DNA of 64,000 nucleotides from Sulfuritalea sp. (GTDB taxonomy: Bacteria; Pseudomonadota; Gammaproteobacteria; Burkholderiales; Rhodocyclaceae): contig NZ_JAFLDR010000008.1 of NCBI RefSeq assembly GCF_017302275.1, forward strand, positions 62,001 to 126,000. Direction: 5' to 3'. Within the stretch, counting starts at the first letter, position 1; every line of letters starts with the position of its first letter. The notes under the pieces were generated by a model that saw nothing but the letters and a program-made list of their open reading frames with translations, made no database searches and was not told the DNA's origin. A program made the position numbers and the translations under genes. Positions 9,984-19,904 of this stretch are shown here, in pieces.

Positions 9984-10478
9984 GTGCCTTCCATCATGAA
10001 TCCCGAATACCATCTGCTTGCCAGTGAAGCCGACTATCGGCAGGCCTGCGATACCGTCATCGGTCGTGCACAGCGGGAGATTGCCATTTTCGATCGCAAC
10101 CTGGTACCGCTGCGACTGAACGAATCCAGCCGGATCGACAAACTGGCGACGTTTTTGAAAACGGATGAAACGCGGCGTATCCGTGTGGTGATCCACGACC
10201 CTGATGACCTGGAGAAAAATGCGCCGCGGCTGATCCAATTGGCCGCACGGTTCTCGCACGCCATCGCAGTCAGACAAAGCCCGGACAACCTGCGCCATCT
10301 TGCCGATACCCACCTGCTTGGCGACGGCGAACACGGCGTACGGCGTTTCCAATTCGACCTGCCGCGCTGCGCACTGATCCTCGATGACCCATCCTACATT
10401 GGCCCGTGGCGACTGCGCTTCGACGAACTCTGGGGACTTTCTCGCCCCTGCCTCACGCTCAACACCACCGGACTCTGA
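9984..10478 (+). CDS. Hypothetical protein, phospholipase-D-like fold suspected (DUF7931 type)
   Basis: A 164-residue cytoplasmic protein. The pattern of an AQREIAIFDRNL strand, a FLKTDETRRIRVVIHD segment and RFDELWG near the end resembles conserved betaproteobacterial proteins given a PLD-like DUF. No HKD catalytic motif is visible, so it is probably not a nuclease or lipase. GTG at 9984 has GGAG seven bases upstream; an ATG at 9996 is the alternative start. Confidence 0.7.
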   Translation: MPSIMNPEYHLLASEADYRQACDTVIGRAQREIAIFDRNLVPLRLNESSRIDKLATFLKTDETRRIRVVIHDPDDLEKNAPRLIQLAARFSHAIAVRQSPDNLRHLADTHLLGDGEHGVRRFQFDLPRCALILDDPSYIGPWRLRFDELWGLSRPCLTLNTTGL

Positions 10479-10616
10479 TTTTCCGCGGCGGCATGCTGCC
10501 ATTTGCCGTGGAGCACCATCAATTTAGTCGTGATAAAATTCTCGGCTGATCGAAGTGGAAACATTCCGGTCGACCAATTGGCCAAGTAACTCCATAACGT
10601 TAAGGATCCTATCAAA

Positions 10617-10997
10617 ATGAAACAATCTCTCCTCGTAGTTGCCATCCTCGCCCTCGCAGTTTCCGCTTGTGGCAAGAAGGAAGAACCGAAGCCCGCTGCT
10701 GCCCCGGCCGCTCCCGCTGCCGCCCCGGCTGCTCCCGCTGCTCCCGCTGGCATGTCCGGTATGTCCGGTATGTCCGGTATGTCCGGTATGTCCGGCATGG
10801 AAGGTCAGAAGGGCATGGAAGGCATGTCTGGTCAGCAGGGCATGGCTGGCATGTCCGGTCAGCAAGGCATGGCTGGCATGTCCGGCATGGCTGGTGCTCC
10901 CGCTGCTGCTCCGGCCATGGCTGACAAGGCCAAGGAAGTCGCCGGTGCCGCTGCCAAGGGTGCTGTGGAAGGTGCCAAGGACGCAATGAAGAAGTAA
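10617..10997 (+). CDS. Lipoprotein with Met-Ser-Gly tandem repeats
   Basis: A 126-residue protein with a lipoprotein signal peptide (MKQSLLVVAILALAVSAC; Cys18 is the lipidated residue). Next come a charged linker, an Ala-Pro segment, then repeated G-M-S units and longer G-M-x-G-x-Q-G-M-x-G-M-S-G units, then an Ala-Lys helix. Five nearly identical 9-bp units sit at 10749-10793. Methionine is strikingly abundant. Function unknown: Met-rich repeats may bind copper or be oxidation-sensitive, but that is inference. Followed by a strong terminator, so likely monocistronic. Confidence 0.8.
   Translation: MKQSLLVVAILALAVSACGKKEEPKPAAAPAAPAAAPAAPAAPAGMSGMSGMSGMSGMSGMEGQKGMEGMSGQQGMAGMSGQQGMAGMSGMAGAPAAAPAMADKAKEVAGAAAKGAVEGAKDAMKK
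10749..10793 (+). repeat. Five 9-bp tandem repeats (GGTATGTCC) coding Gly-Met-Ser
   Basis: First unit GGCATGTCC, then four identical GGTATGTCC units in frame. A multiple of three, so a change of copy number would lengthen or shorten the protein without a frameshift. Confidence 0.9.
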
Positions 10998-11023
10998 ATC
11001 TTCAGACGCCTTTGGGCAAGAAG

Positions 11024-11049
11024 AGCCAGCCTTCGGGCTGGCTTTTTCT
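11024..11049 (+). terminator. Intrinsic terminator with UUCG tetraloop
   Basis: Stem AGCCAGCC / GGCTGGCT closed by TTCG and followed by a T-rich run, 26 bp after the repeat lipoprotein stop. Confidence 0.9.
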
Positions 11050-11065
11050 TTTCATGCAGCGCGTA

Positions 11066-11833
11066 TTAGTTCAGCACGTCGCGCCAGTCCAATCCGCTGG
11101 CCTGCGTCGCGATGCCTACCCATTCCGGCTCACATTGCAGCACTGCCGCCAGAGCCGACCGTGCCAGGGCAGGAGTATTGTTTTTCTCGGAAAGGTGCGC
11201 GGCGATGACATGGTGCAGGCTTTTTCGCTCGATCTGCGCCAGCAGCGAAGCGGCCGCGCCATTGTCGAGATGACCCCAGCGACCGCCAATACGGCGCTTC
11301 AGGGCCTCTAGATAGGGGCCTTCCTCGAGCATCGCTACGTCGTGGTTGCACTCGAGCACCAGCGCATCACAGCCATCAAGCATCGATACCATGAACGGCG
11401 TGACGTGACCCGCGTCCGTCAGCACGCCCAAGCGCCGGTCGCCGTCCGAAAACACGAACTGAACCGGCTCGCGAGCGTCATGCGGTACGGGAAAGGGATG
11501 CACCGAGATGTCGCCGATGGAAAACGGTTCGTGGCTGTCGATGAGCGTGGCAGCCATATCGCCGCCGCGTTCTCGCCATGCGGCCAGAGTGCCGTGAGTC
11601 AGGCGGACCGACCACCCGAATCGACGCGCGCAGGCTGCAACGCCGCCAATGTGATCGGAATGCTCATGCGTGACAAGCACCGCGTCGATGTCTGCTGGCA
11701 CAACACCCAGCCGTGCCAGGCGCCGCGACATTTCGGCCGGACCGAAGCCGGCGTCGACCAGCAGGCGGGTACGTCCGATTTCAACCAAAAGGGAGTTGCC
11801 GCGACTGCCGCTGCCGAGCGACGCAAAGCGCAC
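11066..11833 (-). CDS. MBL-fold metallo-hydrolase (YycJ/WalJ-like)
   Basis: A 255-residue metallo-beta-lactamase-fold protein with SLGSGSRGNSLLVE at the N-terminus and the metal motif THEHSDHIGG near residues 57-66. Further His and Asp ligands lie around 145-160 and 215-220. Relatives are putative nucleases or phosphodiesterases. It starts 10 bp after the end of bamC and so is probably the last gene of the dapA-bamC operon. Confidence 0.88.
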   Translation of the reverse strand: MRFASLGSGSRGNSLLVEIGRTRLLVDAGFGPAEMSRRLARLGVVPADIDAVLVTHEHSDHIGGVAACARRFGWSVRLTHGTLAAWRERGGDMAATLIDSHEPFSIGDISVHPFPVPHDAREPVQFVFSDGDRRLGVLTDAGHVTPFMVSMLDGCDALVLECNHDVAMLEEGPYLEALKRRIGGRWGHLDNGAAASLLAQIERKSLHHVIAAHLSEKNNTPALARSALAAVLQCEPEWVGIATQASGLDWRDVLN

Positions 11834-11843
11834 TCCGGCAAAC

Positions 11844-12992
11844 CTATTTCAGTTGCTCGTGAAGCAGGCCGAGTATGCGCCGCGAGGTATCCGACCGATC
11901 CACGCCGCCTTCGCGGGTGAGGACCTGCACGCTGGTGGCCTCGCCGGACGCCTTCAGGTGGATGCGATACTGCACCTTGTCCGGCGCGTCGCGGCCGCCG
12001 CCCTTCCAGAACATCAGCTTCGACAGGAAGCCCTTTTCCGCATCCTTCTTCTTGGCATCGCTGTCGGGATCGACATAGCGTACGAAATACATTCCCTGCG
12101 CGCGGTCGCGATCTTCCACAGTGAAACCCACCCTGTCCAGCGCAAGCCCAACACGGCGCCAGGCGCGATCGAAGGCTTCTTCGAGCAACAAGGCTCCAAC
12201 CCCATCGGTCGCTCGCGAAAGCTTCGCGCGATCCTGCCGCTGGTCGGCAGCTACCAGTGTCTTGGCACGTGACTCGTCGACCCCCAGGCGCACCATCAGG
12301 CGGCGCAGCATTTCCGCTTCAAGTTCGGGATCGGCGGGACGCGGCTGCCACTTGGTTTCGCTCCTGCCTTCGTTGGTGAAAATCTCGTACATGCCGCGAT
12401 GGCTGATATAGATTTCAACCGTCCCCGGCTCTGCGCCCTTCTCAAGGCGCGTGCGGAACTTGTCGCGTTCCGCGGTCGAATAAAGGCTGTCGAAAACCTT
12501 GCCCAGCGCACCACGAATTACGTCCTGCGGCAATTTGGCACGATTTTCCGCCCAGTCGGTTTCGATGATTCCGGCTTCCGGCATTTCGACGTTGACCAGG
12601 AAACCCAGTTCCTGCCAGAACTCCTTGACGCTGGGCCACAGCCTGTCCGGCGTCCCCGCCACCACTAGCCAGCGCTGTGTGCCAGAACGCTCGATGCGCA
12701 TCTTGTCGACTTGCGGCAGCAGGTCCTGTGCCGTCGTCGTGCGCGCCTGCCCGGCACGCTCGCTGGAATAAGCGGAATAGGTCGCCGAGCCCTTGCTGGC
12801 CGAAACGTCCGGCACCGCATAGCGCTCGTCACGGGTCTGCTGGGTAAGATCCGGCGGAATCTCAAGCGGCGGGAGCTTGCCGGCCGACTTGTACTCGATC
12901 TTTTTCGATTCCGGAAGAATGTTGCCTCCGCAGCCGGCCAACAGGCCGATCAGCAGAGACGACAGGCACAACAACGGCAGAAAACTTTTCAT
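11844..12992 (-). CDS. bamC: Outer membrane protein assembly factor BamC (lipoprotein)
   Basis: A 382-residue lipoprotein (signal peptide ending LLAGC) of the BAM complex, which folds beta-barrels into the outer membrane. An unstructured N-terminal stretch (IEYKSAGKLPPLEIPPDLT) resembles the part that contacts BamD, followed by two helix-grip domains (around residues 90-200 and 260-380). The start at 12992 is chosen for the signal peptide. It directly follows dapA, the same pairing as in E. coli. Confidence 0.9.
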   Translation of the reverse strand: MKSFLPLLCLSSLLIGLLAGCGGNILPESKKIEYKSAGKLPPLEIPPDLTQQTRDERYAVPDVSASKGSATYSAYSSERAGQARTTTAQDLLPQVDKMRIERSGTQRWLVVAGTPDRLWPSVKEFWQELGFLVNVEMPEAGIIETDWAENRAKLPQDVIRGALGKVFDSLYSTAERDKFRTRLEKGAEPGTVEIYISHRGMYEIFTNEGRSETKWQPRPADPELEAEMLRRLMVRLGVDESRAKTLVAADQRQDRAKLSRATDGVGALLLEEAFDRAWRRVGLALDRVGFTVEDRDRAQGMYFVRYVDPDSDAKKKDAEKGFLSKLMFWKGGGRDAPDKVQYRIHLKASGEATSVQVLTREGGVDRSDTSRRILGLLHEQLK

Positions 12993-13008
12993 TGAGTAAC
13001 GATTCCTG

Positions 13009-13893
13009 TCAGACGGCGATCCCGGCGCTGCGCATGGCGCTTCGAATCCGGTCATGAAACTCCGCGGAAAGTTCCGTCAGGGGCAGGCGGATGGCACCAC
13101 CCATCAGGCCCATTTGCTGCGCGGCCCACTTGACAGGAATCGGATTCGCCTCGTGGAACAGGTTGCGATGCAAACCGAGCAAACGGAAATTTGCCTCGCG
13201 CGCCGCCGCCACATCCCCCGCCAGTGCTGCGGCGCACATCTGGTGCATCAGGCGTGGTGCAACATTGGCCGTGACCGAAATCGACCCTTTCCCGCCAAGC
13301 AGCATCAGTGCGATCGCCGTCGCGTCATCCCCACTGAACACGCTGAAACCCGCCGGCGCTCGTAGCAGAAGATCCGAACCGCGTTCGATGTTGCCGGTGG
13401 CGTCCTTGATGCCGACGATGCCCGGCACCTGCGCCAAGCGCAGCGTCGTGTCATTTGCCAGATCGGCAACCGTGCGCCCGGGGACGTTATAGAGGAACAA
13501 CGGCAGGTCTACCGCTTCCGCGATCGCCCTGAAATGCCGGTAAAGGCCTTCCTGCGTCGGCTTGTTGTAATAGGGCACCACGGAAAGATGGGCATCCGCG
13601 CCAGCAGACTTGGCGAATCGCGTCAGTTCGATTGCCTCGGCAGTGGAGTTGGCCCCGGTCCCGGCGATTACCGGAATGCGCCCGGCGACATGCCTTACCG
13701 TAGTCTCGATCAGCGCGCAATGCTCTTCGTAGCTGACGGTCGGCGATTCGCCGGTGGTGCCTACGATGACTACGCCGTCGGTGCCTTCGGCGATATGCCA
13801 GTCGAGCAGGCGCTGCAGGCATGGCAAGTCAAGCGAACCATCGCCCTGCATCGGCGTGAGTATGGCGGGAATTGAACCCTGTATGGTCTTCAT
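13009..13893 (-). CDS. dapA: 4-hydroxy-tetrahydrodipicolinate synthase
   Basis: Condenses pyruvate with aspartate semialdehyde, the first committed step to diaminopimelate and lysine. The 294-residue TIM barrel has the Schiff-base lysine in GIKDATGN (about residue 163), the catalytic Tyr in LYNVPGRT (about 135) and GTTGES near 45. The start at 13893 (MKTIQGSI) matches the family; an upstream in-frame ATG adds nine unconserved residues. Heads the dapA-bamC-hydrolase run. Confidence 0.96.
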   Translation of the reverse strand: MKTIQGSIPAILTPMQGDGSLDLPCLQRLLDWHIAEGTDGVVIVGTTGESPTVSYEEHCALIETTVRHVAGRIPVIAGTGANSTAEAIELTRFAKSAGADAHLSVVPYYNKPTQEGLYRHFRAIAEAVDLPLFLYNVPGRTVADLANDTTLRLAQVPGIVGIKDATGNIERGSDLLLRAPAGFSVFSGDDATAIALMLLGGKGSISVTANVAPRLMHQMCAAALAGDVAAAREANFRLLGLHRNLFHEANPIPVKWAAQQMGLMGGAIRLPLTELSAEFHDRIRSAMRSAGIAV

Positions 13894-13995
13894 GAACGTA
13901 TCCGGAACCGGATGCCGCAAGCGGCCGCCAGCCTAAAGCGAAGGAAGGGAGATTCTAACGTATGGCCACAATGCCGCGCAGCCTGCAAAACCAGC

Positions 13996-14922
13996 TTACA
14001 AATCAGCCAGCACCTTGATATGGGTGGTCACGCTACGCGCCAGCGCGGACAACACATAGCCCCCCTCCAGCAGGGACACGATGCGCCCCTTCGAGAACTC
14101 CCGCGCCACCTGCTTGATCTGCTCCGTAACCCAGGCGTAGTCGGACTCGACCAATGCCAGGGATGCCATGTCATCCTCGTAATGGGCGTCGAATCCGGCC
14201 GAGATGAAGATCATCTCCGGCTGGAATTCACGCAACCGGGGAAGCCAAACGTCATGAACCACCTGCCGAAAATCATCGCCACGGGTTCCGGCGGGAAGCG
14301 GCACGTTGCACATGTTGGGCGCCGGATTCTCTGCACCGCAATAGGGATAGAAGGGATGCTGGAAGATACCCGCCATAAGAACACGCGAATCGCCGGCGAA
14401 TATCTCTTCCGTGCCATTACCGTGATGCACGTCGAAATCGATGATCGCCACGCGCGACAGCCCCCAGGCGTCGAGCGCATGCCGCGCCGCGACGGCGACA
14501 TTGTTGAAAAAACAGAATCCCATGGCCTTCGCGCGCTCGGCGTGATGCCCGGGCGGACGCACTGCGCAAAAGGCGTTATTCACCTCACCCCGCATCACCA
14601 AGTCAGTGGCATAACAACCCGCGCCTGCCGAGCGCAGTGCCGCCTGCAAGGTACCCGGCGACATCGCGGTATCCGGGTCGAGGTGGACAATGCCGTGCTC
14701 GGGACTGCTGGTCCTGACATGGTCGATGTATTCGCGCGGATGCACGCGCTGCAACTGGTCGACCTCGGCCAGCGGTGCATCGTGAAACTGGAGATAGACA
14801 TCCAGACCGGAGGCGATCAAACGATCGCTGATGGCCCCAAGCCGATCAGGGCATTCCGGATGATGAGCTCCCATGTCGTGCTGCCAGCAGTCGCGATGGG
14901 AAATGAAGGCGGTAGTTGTCAT
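13996..14922 (-). CDS. Histone-deacetylase-family protein (acetoin-utilization-like amidohydrolase)
   Basis: A 308-residue zinc hydrolase of the arginase/deacetylase fold. It has HHPECPDR at residues 20-27, RPPGHHAE (active-site His pair, about 123-130), DFDVHHGNG (zinc Asp/His, about 158-166) and the late SAGFDAH. Bacterial members remove acetyl or related groups from lysine, polyamines or small amides; the substrate here is unknown. Divergent from the MoxR operon. Confidence 0.9.
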   Translation of the reverse strand: MTTTAFISHRDCWQHDMGAHHPECPDRLGAISDRLIASGLDVYLQFHDAPLAEVDQLQRVHPREYIDHVRTSSPEHGIVHLDPDTAMSPGTLQAALRSAGAGCYATDLVMRGEVNNAFCAVRPPGHHAERAKAMGFCFFNNVAVAARHALDAWGLSRVAIIDFDVHHGNGTEEIFAGDSRVLMAGIFQHPFYPYCGAENPAPNMCNVPLPAGTRGDDFRQVVHDVWLPRLREFQPEMIFISAGFDAHYEDDMASLALVESDYAWVTEQIKQVAREFSKGRIVSLLEGGYVLSALARSVTTHIKVLADL

Positions 14923-15001
14923 GACGGGAGGCTTGCCTGATGACTTACAATGTGACGCAAAAGCATATTATCCATCAAAGTTCGCAATATACCCCGACAC
15001 C

Positions 15002-15922
<921 letters not shown>

Positions 15923-15947
15923 TTGCCGCCGCGCGGTTGTACCGACA

Positions 15948-16928
15948 ATGCTCGCCACCCTGCGCAACCGCCTGCACGAAAACTTTGTGCGCTGGGCTTT
16001 GCGCGTGCGCCCCCCGGAACCGGCACCGATCGTCCTCAACCAGCGCCGCGTCTATGTGTTGCCGACGCCCGCCGGAATCGCCTACACATCCGCGCTCGGC
16101 GTGATCCTGCTGGGCGCGATGAATTACAACCTCAGCCTGGGGCATGCGCTAGTATTCCTGCTTGCCGGATTGGGCATCGTCACCATCCTCCACACCTTCC
16201 GCAACCTGGTTCAGCTCTCGCTGAGTCCGGGCCGCTGCGAGCCAGTCTTTGCCGGCGAGCAGGCTCGTTTCGACCTTGTCGTCGAAAATCCACGGCCGGA
16301 TGCCCGCACCAGTCTGCGCCTGTTCTTCCACGACACCCCACCGCTCGAGATCGACATCGGGCCGTCGGCAACCACAATTGCCAGCCTCGGCCTTCACACG
16401 GAAAAACGAGGATGGCTGCCGATGCCGCGGGTCACGATCGAAACCAGCTGGCCGCTGGGACTCGTGCGGGCCTGGAGTTACGCCGCTCCGGACCTTGCCT
16501 GCCTGGTCTATCCGTTACCGGCGGCGAAGGCCCCGATGCTGCCATGGAGCGGCGACGATGCCCAGGGAACAACACGGGAGGGTCGCGGGGTCGACGACTT
16601 TTCCGGATTGCGCAAACACCAGGTAGCCGATCCACCGCGCCACGTCGCATGGAAGGCGGTCGCTCGACAACAGGATGGACCGCTGCTGACCAAACTCTTC
16701 ACCGGCACCGCTGCGCAGCGGCTCTGGCTCGATTGGAATCACCTGCCCGATACGATGGGCGTCGAGCAGCGCCTCTCGATATTGGCACGCTGGATGCTCG
16801 ACGCCGATGCCGCCGGATTGGCTTGGGGATTGCGCATGCCCGGCGCCCGCCGCGAACCGGAAAACGGACCGCCACACCTTGCCGCCGGCCTGCGCATCCT
16901 GGCGCTGTACGACCATGGCGCGCGTTAA
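15948..16928 (+). CDS. DUF58 domain membrane-anchored protein
   Basis: A 326-residue protein with two transmembrane helices at about residues 45-85, then a large soluble part with the DUF58 signature GVDDFSGLRKHQ...PRHVAWKAVARQ (about 205-235). It is the standard partner of MoxR ATPases and transglutaminase-like proteins. Its last bases overlap the next start (16915). Confidence 0.88.
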   Translation: MLATLRNRLHENFVRWALRVRPPEPAPIVLNQRRVYVLPTPAGIAYTSALGVILLGAMNYNLSLGHALVFLLAGLGIVTILHTFRNLVQLSLSPGRCEPVFAGEQARFDLVVENPRPDARTSLRLFFHDTPPLEIDIGPSATTIASLGLHTEKRGWLPMPRVTIETSWPLGLVRAWSYAAPDLACLVYPLPAAKAPMLPWSGDDAQGTTREGRGVDDFSGLRKHQVADPPRHVAWKAVARQQDGPLLTKLFTGTAAQRLWLDWNHLPDTMGVEQRLSILARWMLDADAAGLAWGLRMPGARREPENGPPHLAAGLRILALYDHGAR

Positions 16929-18867
16929 CCGCCCCGTCAGCCGGCGCCAGGCCTGGTGGCTGCTGGCAACCGCCATTGCCGCCTCCCTGCCGCTGCTGCA
17001 ACATGTTCCGCTCTGGCTGTCGATCGCGGCCGGACTTGCCTTCGGCTGGCGCGCCGCACTGACATGGCGGCACTGGCGACTGCCGCCGCGCTGGCTGCTG
17101 ATCCCCTTGGTGATCGCGGGCACCGTGGGGGTTTTCCTCCAGTACCGCACCATCGTCGGTCGCACGCCGGGTATTGCGCTGCTTCTGGTCTTCCTCGCAT
17201 TGAAGCTGCTTGAACTGCGCGCGGCACGCGACGCGGTAGTCACCGCCTTGCTGTGCTATTTCCTGGTCCTTGGCCAGTTCCTGTTTACCCAGACCATTCC
17301 GACGGCCATGCTGGCCTGCCTGACGGTGCTGGTCACCACCGCCGCCTTGCTGGCCGCCAGCGACGATCGTCCGGCGCCGCGCCAGCAGGTGTATCGCGCC
17401 GGAATGCTGCTGGCGCAGGCGATTCCGTTCATGTTGCTTCTGTTCCTGCTGTTCCCGCGCGTGCAGGGGCCACTCTGGGGCATACCGCAGGATCGGTTTA
17501 CCGCCGTCTCGGGGCTGTCCGAGACGATGTCGCCGGGATCGATCGCGCAGCTTTCGCAATCCGATGCCATTGCCTTCCGGGTCCGATTCAATGGCGCCGT
17601 TCCGCCGCAATCGCAACTCTACTGGCGCGGTCCGGTGATGCCGTCCTTCGACGGCCGCAGTTGGCGCGTCGCACAGACGCTGGCCGCCTACCCGACGATT
17701 CCCTACAGCAGTACGGGGCCACAGGTGGACTATGAGGTCACCCTGGAACCCCATGGAAAACACTGGCTGTTCGCACTCGAAATGCCGGCGACCCTGCCCG
17801 CCGACAGTGCAATGACAAGCGACTACCAACCCATCGCGCGCGAGGTGGTGCGCAATCGCATGCGCTACACGCAGTCGGCCTGGCCCGACAGCAATGCCGG
17901 AGCGAATGAAACCCGCGCCGCGTTGCGCGCCGCACTGGCGTTGCCAGCCAGCGGGAACCCGCGTATCCGTGCAATCAGCGCCGGCTGGCAGGCCGCTCAT
18001 GGCGATAACGGTGCCGCGATCCTGGCCGCCGCGGAAGAACTGTTCAACCGGCTATTCCTGACCTATACCCTGAATCCGCCACTGCTCGGGCCCGACATGG
18101 TCGACGAATTCCTGTTCGATACGAAACGTGGTTTTTGCGAACACTTTGCCGCCGCATTTGTCTTCAGCCTGCGCGCGGCCGGGGTGCCGGCACGCGTAGT
18201 GGCCGGCTACCAGGGCGGCGAAATCAATCCGGTGGACGGGTACCTCGAAGTACGCCAGTACGACGCACACGCGTGGACCGAGGCCTGGATCGCGGGACGC
18301 GGCTGGGTGCGCATCGATCCGACGGCGATTGCGGCTCCGAGCCGGGTCAGCAGCAATCTGGCCGCTGCGGTTCCCGCCGGCGAGGGCTTGCCTTTCCTCG
18401 CCCGATCCGACATGGCCTGGCTCAAGGAGCTGCGCTACCGGCTGGATGCGGTGACCAACGGCTGGAATCAGCGGGTGCTCGGCTACAACCCCCAACGCCA
18501 GCGGGACCTGCTGGCCAGCCTAGGCCTGCGCGAGCCGGACTGGCGCAGCATGACCGCCATCCTTTCCGTCCTGAGCGGCGCCGTATTGCTGGTGCTGACG
18601 GTCTGGATCCTGCGCAATCGCCAACGCGTGGACCCCGCTCTGGCCGCCTGGCGCCGCTTCACGGCGCGACTGGCGCGGCGCGGCATCGTCTGGCAGGCAT
18701 GGGAAGGCCCGCTGCAGTTTGCCGAACGGGCAACTCGGCTGGCACCGCAGCACGGGCGCGAGATCGGCGAAATCAGCGGTTTGTACGCCGCGCTGCGCTA
18801 TGGCCCGCACCCGCAACCCGACGAGCTGTCGCGCCTGAAATCCCGGATCGCGAGTTTCCGACCGTGA
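16915..18867 (+). CDS. TgpA-like transglutaminase membrane protein (DUF3488/transglutaminase/DUF4129)
   Basis: A 650-residue protein with five to six N-terminal transmembrane helices (DUF3488), a periplasmic transglutaminase-like domain with the triad Cys (GFCEHFAAAF), His (YDAHAWTEAW) and Asp (WVRIDPTAI) at about residues 405-470, one more helix near 555-575 and a C-terminal DUF4129 tail. The Pseudomonas homologue TgpA is essential and linked to envelope integrity. ATG at 16915 overlaps the DUF58 stop; the downstream GTG of mltB overlaps its stop. Confidence 0.92.
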   Translation: MARVNRPVSRRQAWWLLATAIAASLPLLQHVPLWLSIAAGLAFGWRAALTWRHWRLPPRWLLIPLVIAGTVGVFLQYRTIVGRTPGIALLLVFLALKLLELRAARDAVVTALLCYFLVLGQFLFTQTIPTAMLACLTVLVTTAALLAASDDRPAPRQQVYRAGMLLAQAIPFMLLLFLLFPRVQGPLWGIPQDRFTAVSGLSETMSPGSIAQLSQSDAIAFRVRFNGAVPPQSQLYWRGPVMPSFDGRSWRVAQTLAAYPTIPYSSTGPQVDYEVTLEPHGKHWLFALEMPATLPADSAMTSDYQPIAREVVRNRMRYTQSAWPDSNAGANETRAALRAALALPASGNPRIRAISAGWQAAHGDNGAAILAAAEELFNRLFLTYTLNPPLLGPDMVDEFLFDTKRGFCEHFAAAFVFSLRAAGVPARVVAGYQGGEINPVDGYLEVRQYDAHAWTEAWIAGRGWVRIDPTAIAAPSRVSSNLAAAVPAGEGLPFLARSDMAWLKELRYRLDAVTNGWNQRVLGYNPQRQRDLLASLGLREPDWRSMTAILSVLSGAVLLVLTVWILRNRQRVDPALAAWRRFTARLARRGIVWQAWEGPLQFAERATRLAPQHGREIGEISGLYAALRYGPHPQPDELSRLKSRIASFRP

Positions 18868-19904
18868 CACGCGCCCTCCTCCTGGTGGCCGCGCTCGCTT
18901 TTGGCTCGATGCTGAATGCCCATGCGGCGGGCGCAATCCGTTCGGACAGCGGCTACGCGGAGCGCGACGAGGTGAAGGCTTTCATCGCGGAGATGCGGGA
19001 CAAGCATGGCTTCGACACGGAGGTGCTCGATGCCCTGTTCCGTCGAATTCGACCCCTGCCGGCCGTCATCAAGGCCATCATGCCGCCCAGGGATCCCGGC
19101 GTGCGCTCGTGGCAGGCCTACCGATCACGGTTTGTCGAACCCATCCGGATCGCCGCCGGCAGGCGCTTCATGCGCCTGCATTCCGTAGAGATCGCCGCCG
19201 CCGCGGCGCGCTTTGGCGTGCCGGCCGAAATCATCGCCGCCATCATCGGTGTCGAAACCATTTACGGCAGGCAACTGGGGCGCTTCGGCACCTTTGCCGC
19301 GCTCGCCACGCTGACCTTCGACTATCCGCCGCGGGCCGAGCTGTTCCGGCGGGAACTGGAGGAGCTGCTGCTGCTGGCGCGCGAGGAGAATCGCAGCCTG
19401 CTGTCCTACACCGGCTCCTATGCAGGTGCAATGGGTCTGCCGCAGTTCCTGCCATCGTCGCGGCGACGCTATGCGATCGACTTCGACGGTGACGGCCGCA
19501 TCGACCTGGTCGGCAGTCCCGCCGATGCAATCGCCAGTGTGGCCAGTTTCCTCGCCAGCCACGGCTGGCAAAAGGATGCGCCGATAGCCGTCGCCGTCAG
19601 TGTGGCCGGTTCCGGCGTGGAGGCGATGATCGCCCAAGGCATTGCGCCGCGACACACGCCGCGGCAGATGGAGGAAGCCAACATTGCTGTCGCAAGAGTC
19701 GGCGCCGGCGATACGGCGACGCAACATCTCGGCGACCTGTTGCCAGAGCACCCGGCGGCGCTGATCGATTTGGTGACACCGCAGGCAGCAACCGAGTACC
19801 GCCTCGGGTACCAGAACTTCTACGTGATCACGCGCTACAACCGGAGCAGCTTCTATGCGGCTGCGGTCATCGACCTCGCTGCCGCGCTGGCAAAATCAGA
19901 GTAG
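18864..19904 (+). CDS. mltB: Lytic murein transglycosylase B
   Basis: A 346-residue periplasmic enzyme that cleaves the glycan backbone of peptidoglycan. It starts at GTG 18864 overlapping the upstream stop (GTGA). A signal peptide (LLLVAALAFGSMLNAHAAG) precedes the SLT-2 fold: catalytic Glu in GVETIYGRQLG (about residue 130), then YAGAMGLPQFLPSS and FDGDGRIDL. No lipobox is seen, unlike E. coli MltB, so it may be soluble. Residues VGAGDTA near 277-283 are encoded by a copy of the 25-bp motif. The stop overlaps rpoS on the other strand by nine bases. Confidence 0.92.
   Translation: MTRALLLVAALAFGSMLNAHAAGAIRSDSGYAERDEVKAFIAEMRDKHGFDTEVLDALFRRIRPLPAVIKAIMPPRDPGVRSWQAYRSRFVEPIRIAAGRRFMRLHSVEIAAAAARFGVPAEIIAAIIGVETIYGRQLGRFGTFAALATLTFDYPPRAELFRRELEELLLLAREENRSLLSYTGSYAGAMGLPQFLPSSRRRYAIDFDGDGRIDLVGSPADAIASVASFLASHGWQKDAPIAVAVSVAGSGVEAMIAQGIAPRHTPRQMEEANIAVARVGAGDTATQHLGDLLPEHPAALIDLVTPQAATEYRLGYQNFYVITRYNRSSFYAAAVIDLAAALAKSE
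19693..19717 (+). repeat. Dispersed 25-bp motif, copy G (inside mltB)
   Basis: CAAGAGTCGGCG followed by CCGGCGATACGGC. Read in frame as V-G-A-G-D-T-A in the C-terminal region of MltB. Confidence 0.75.
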
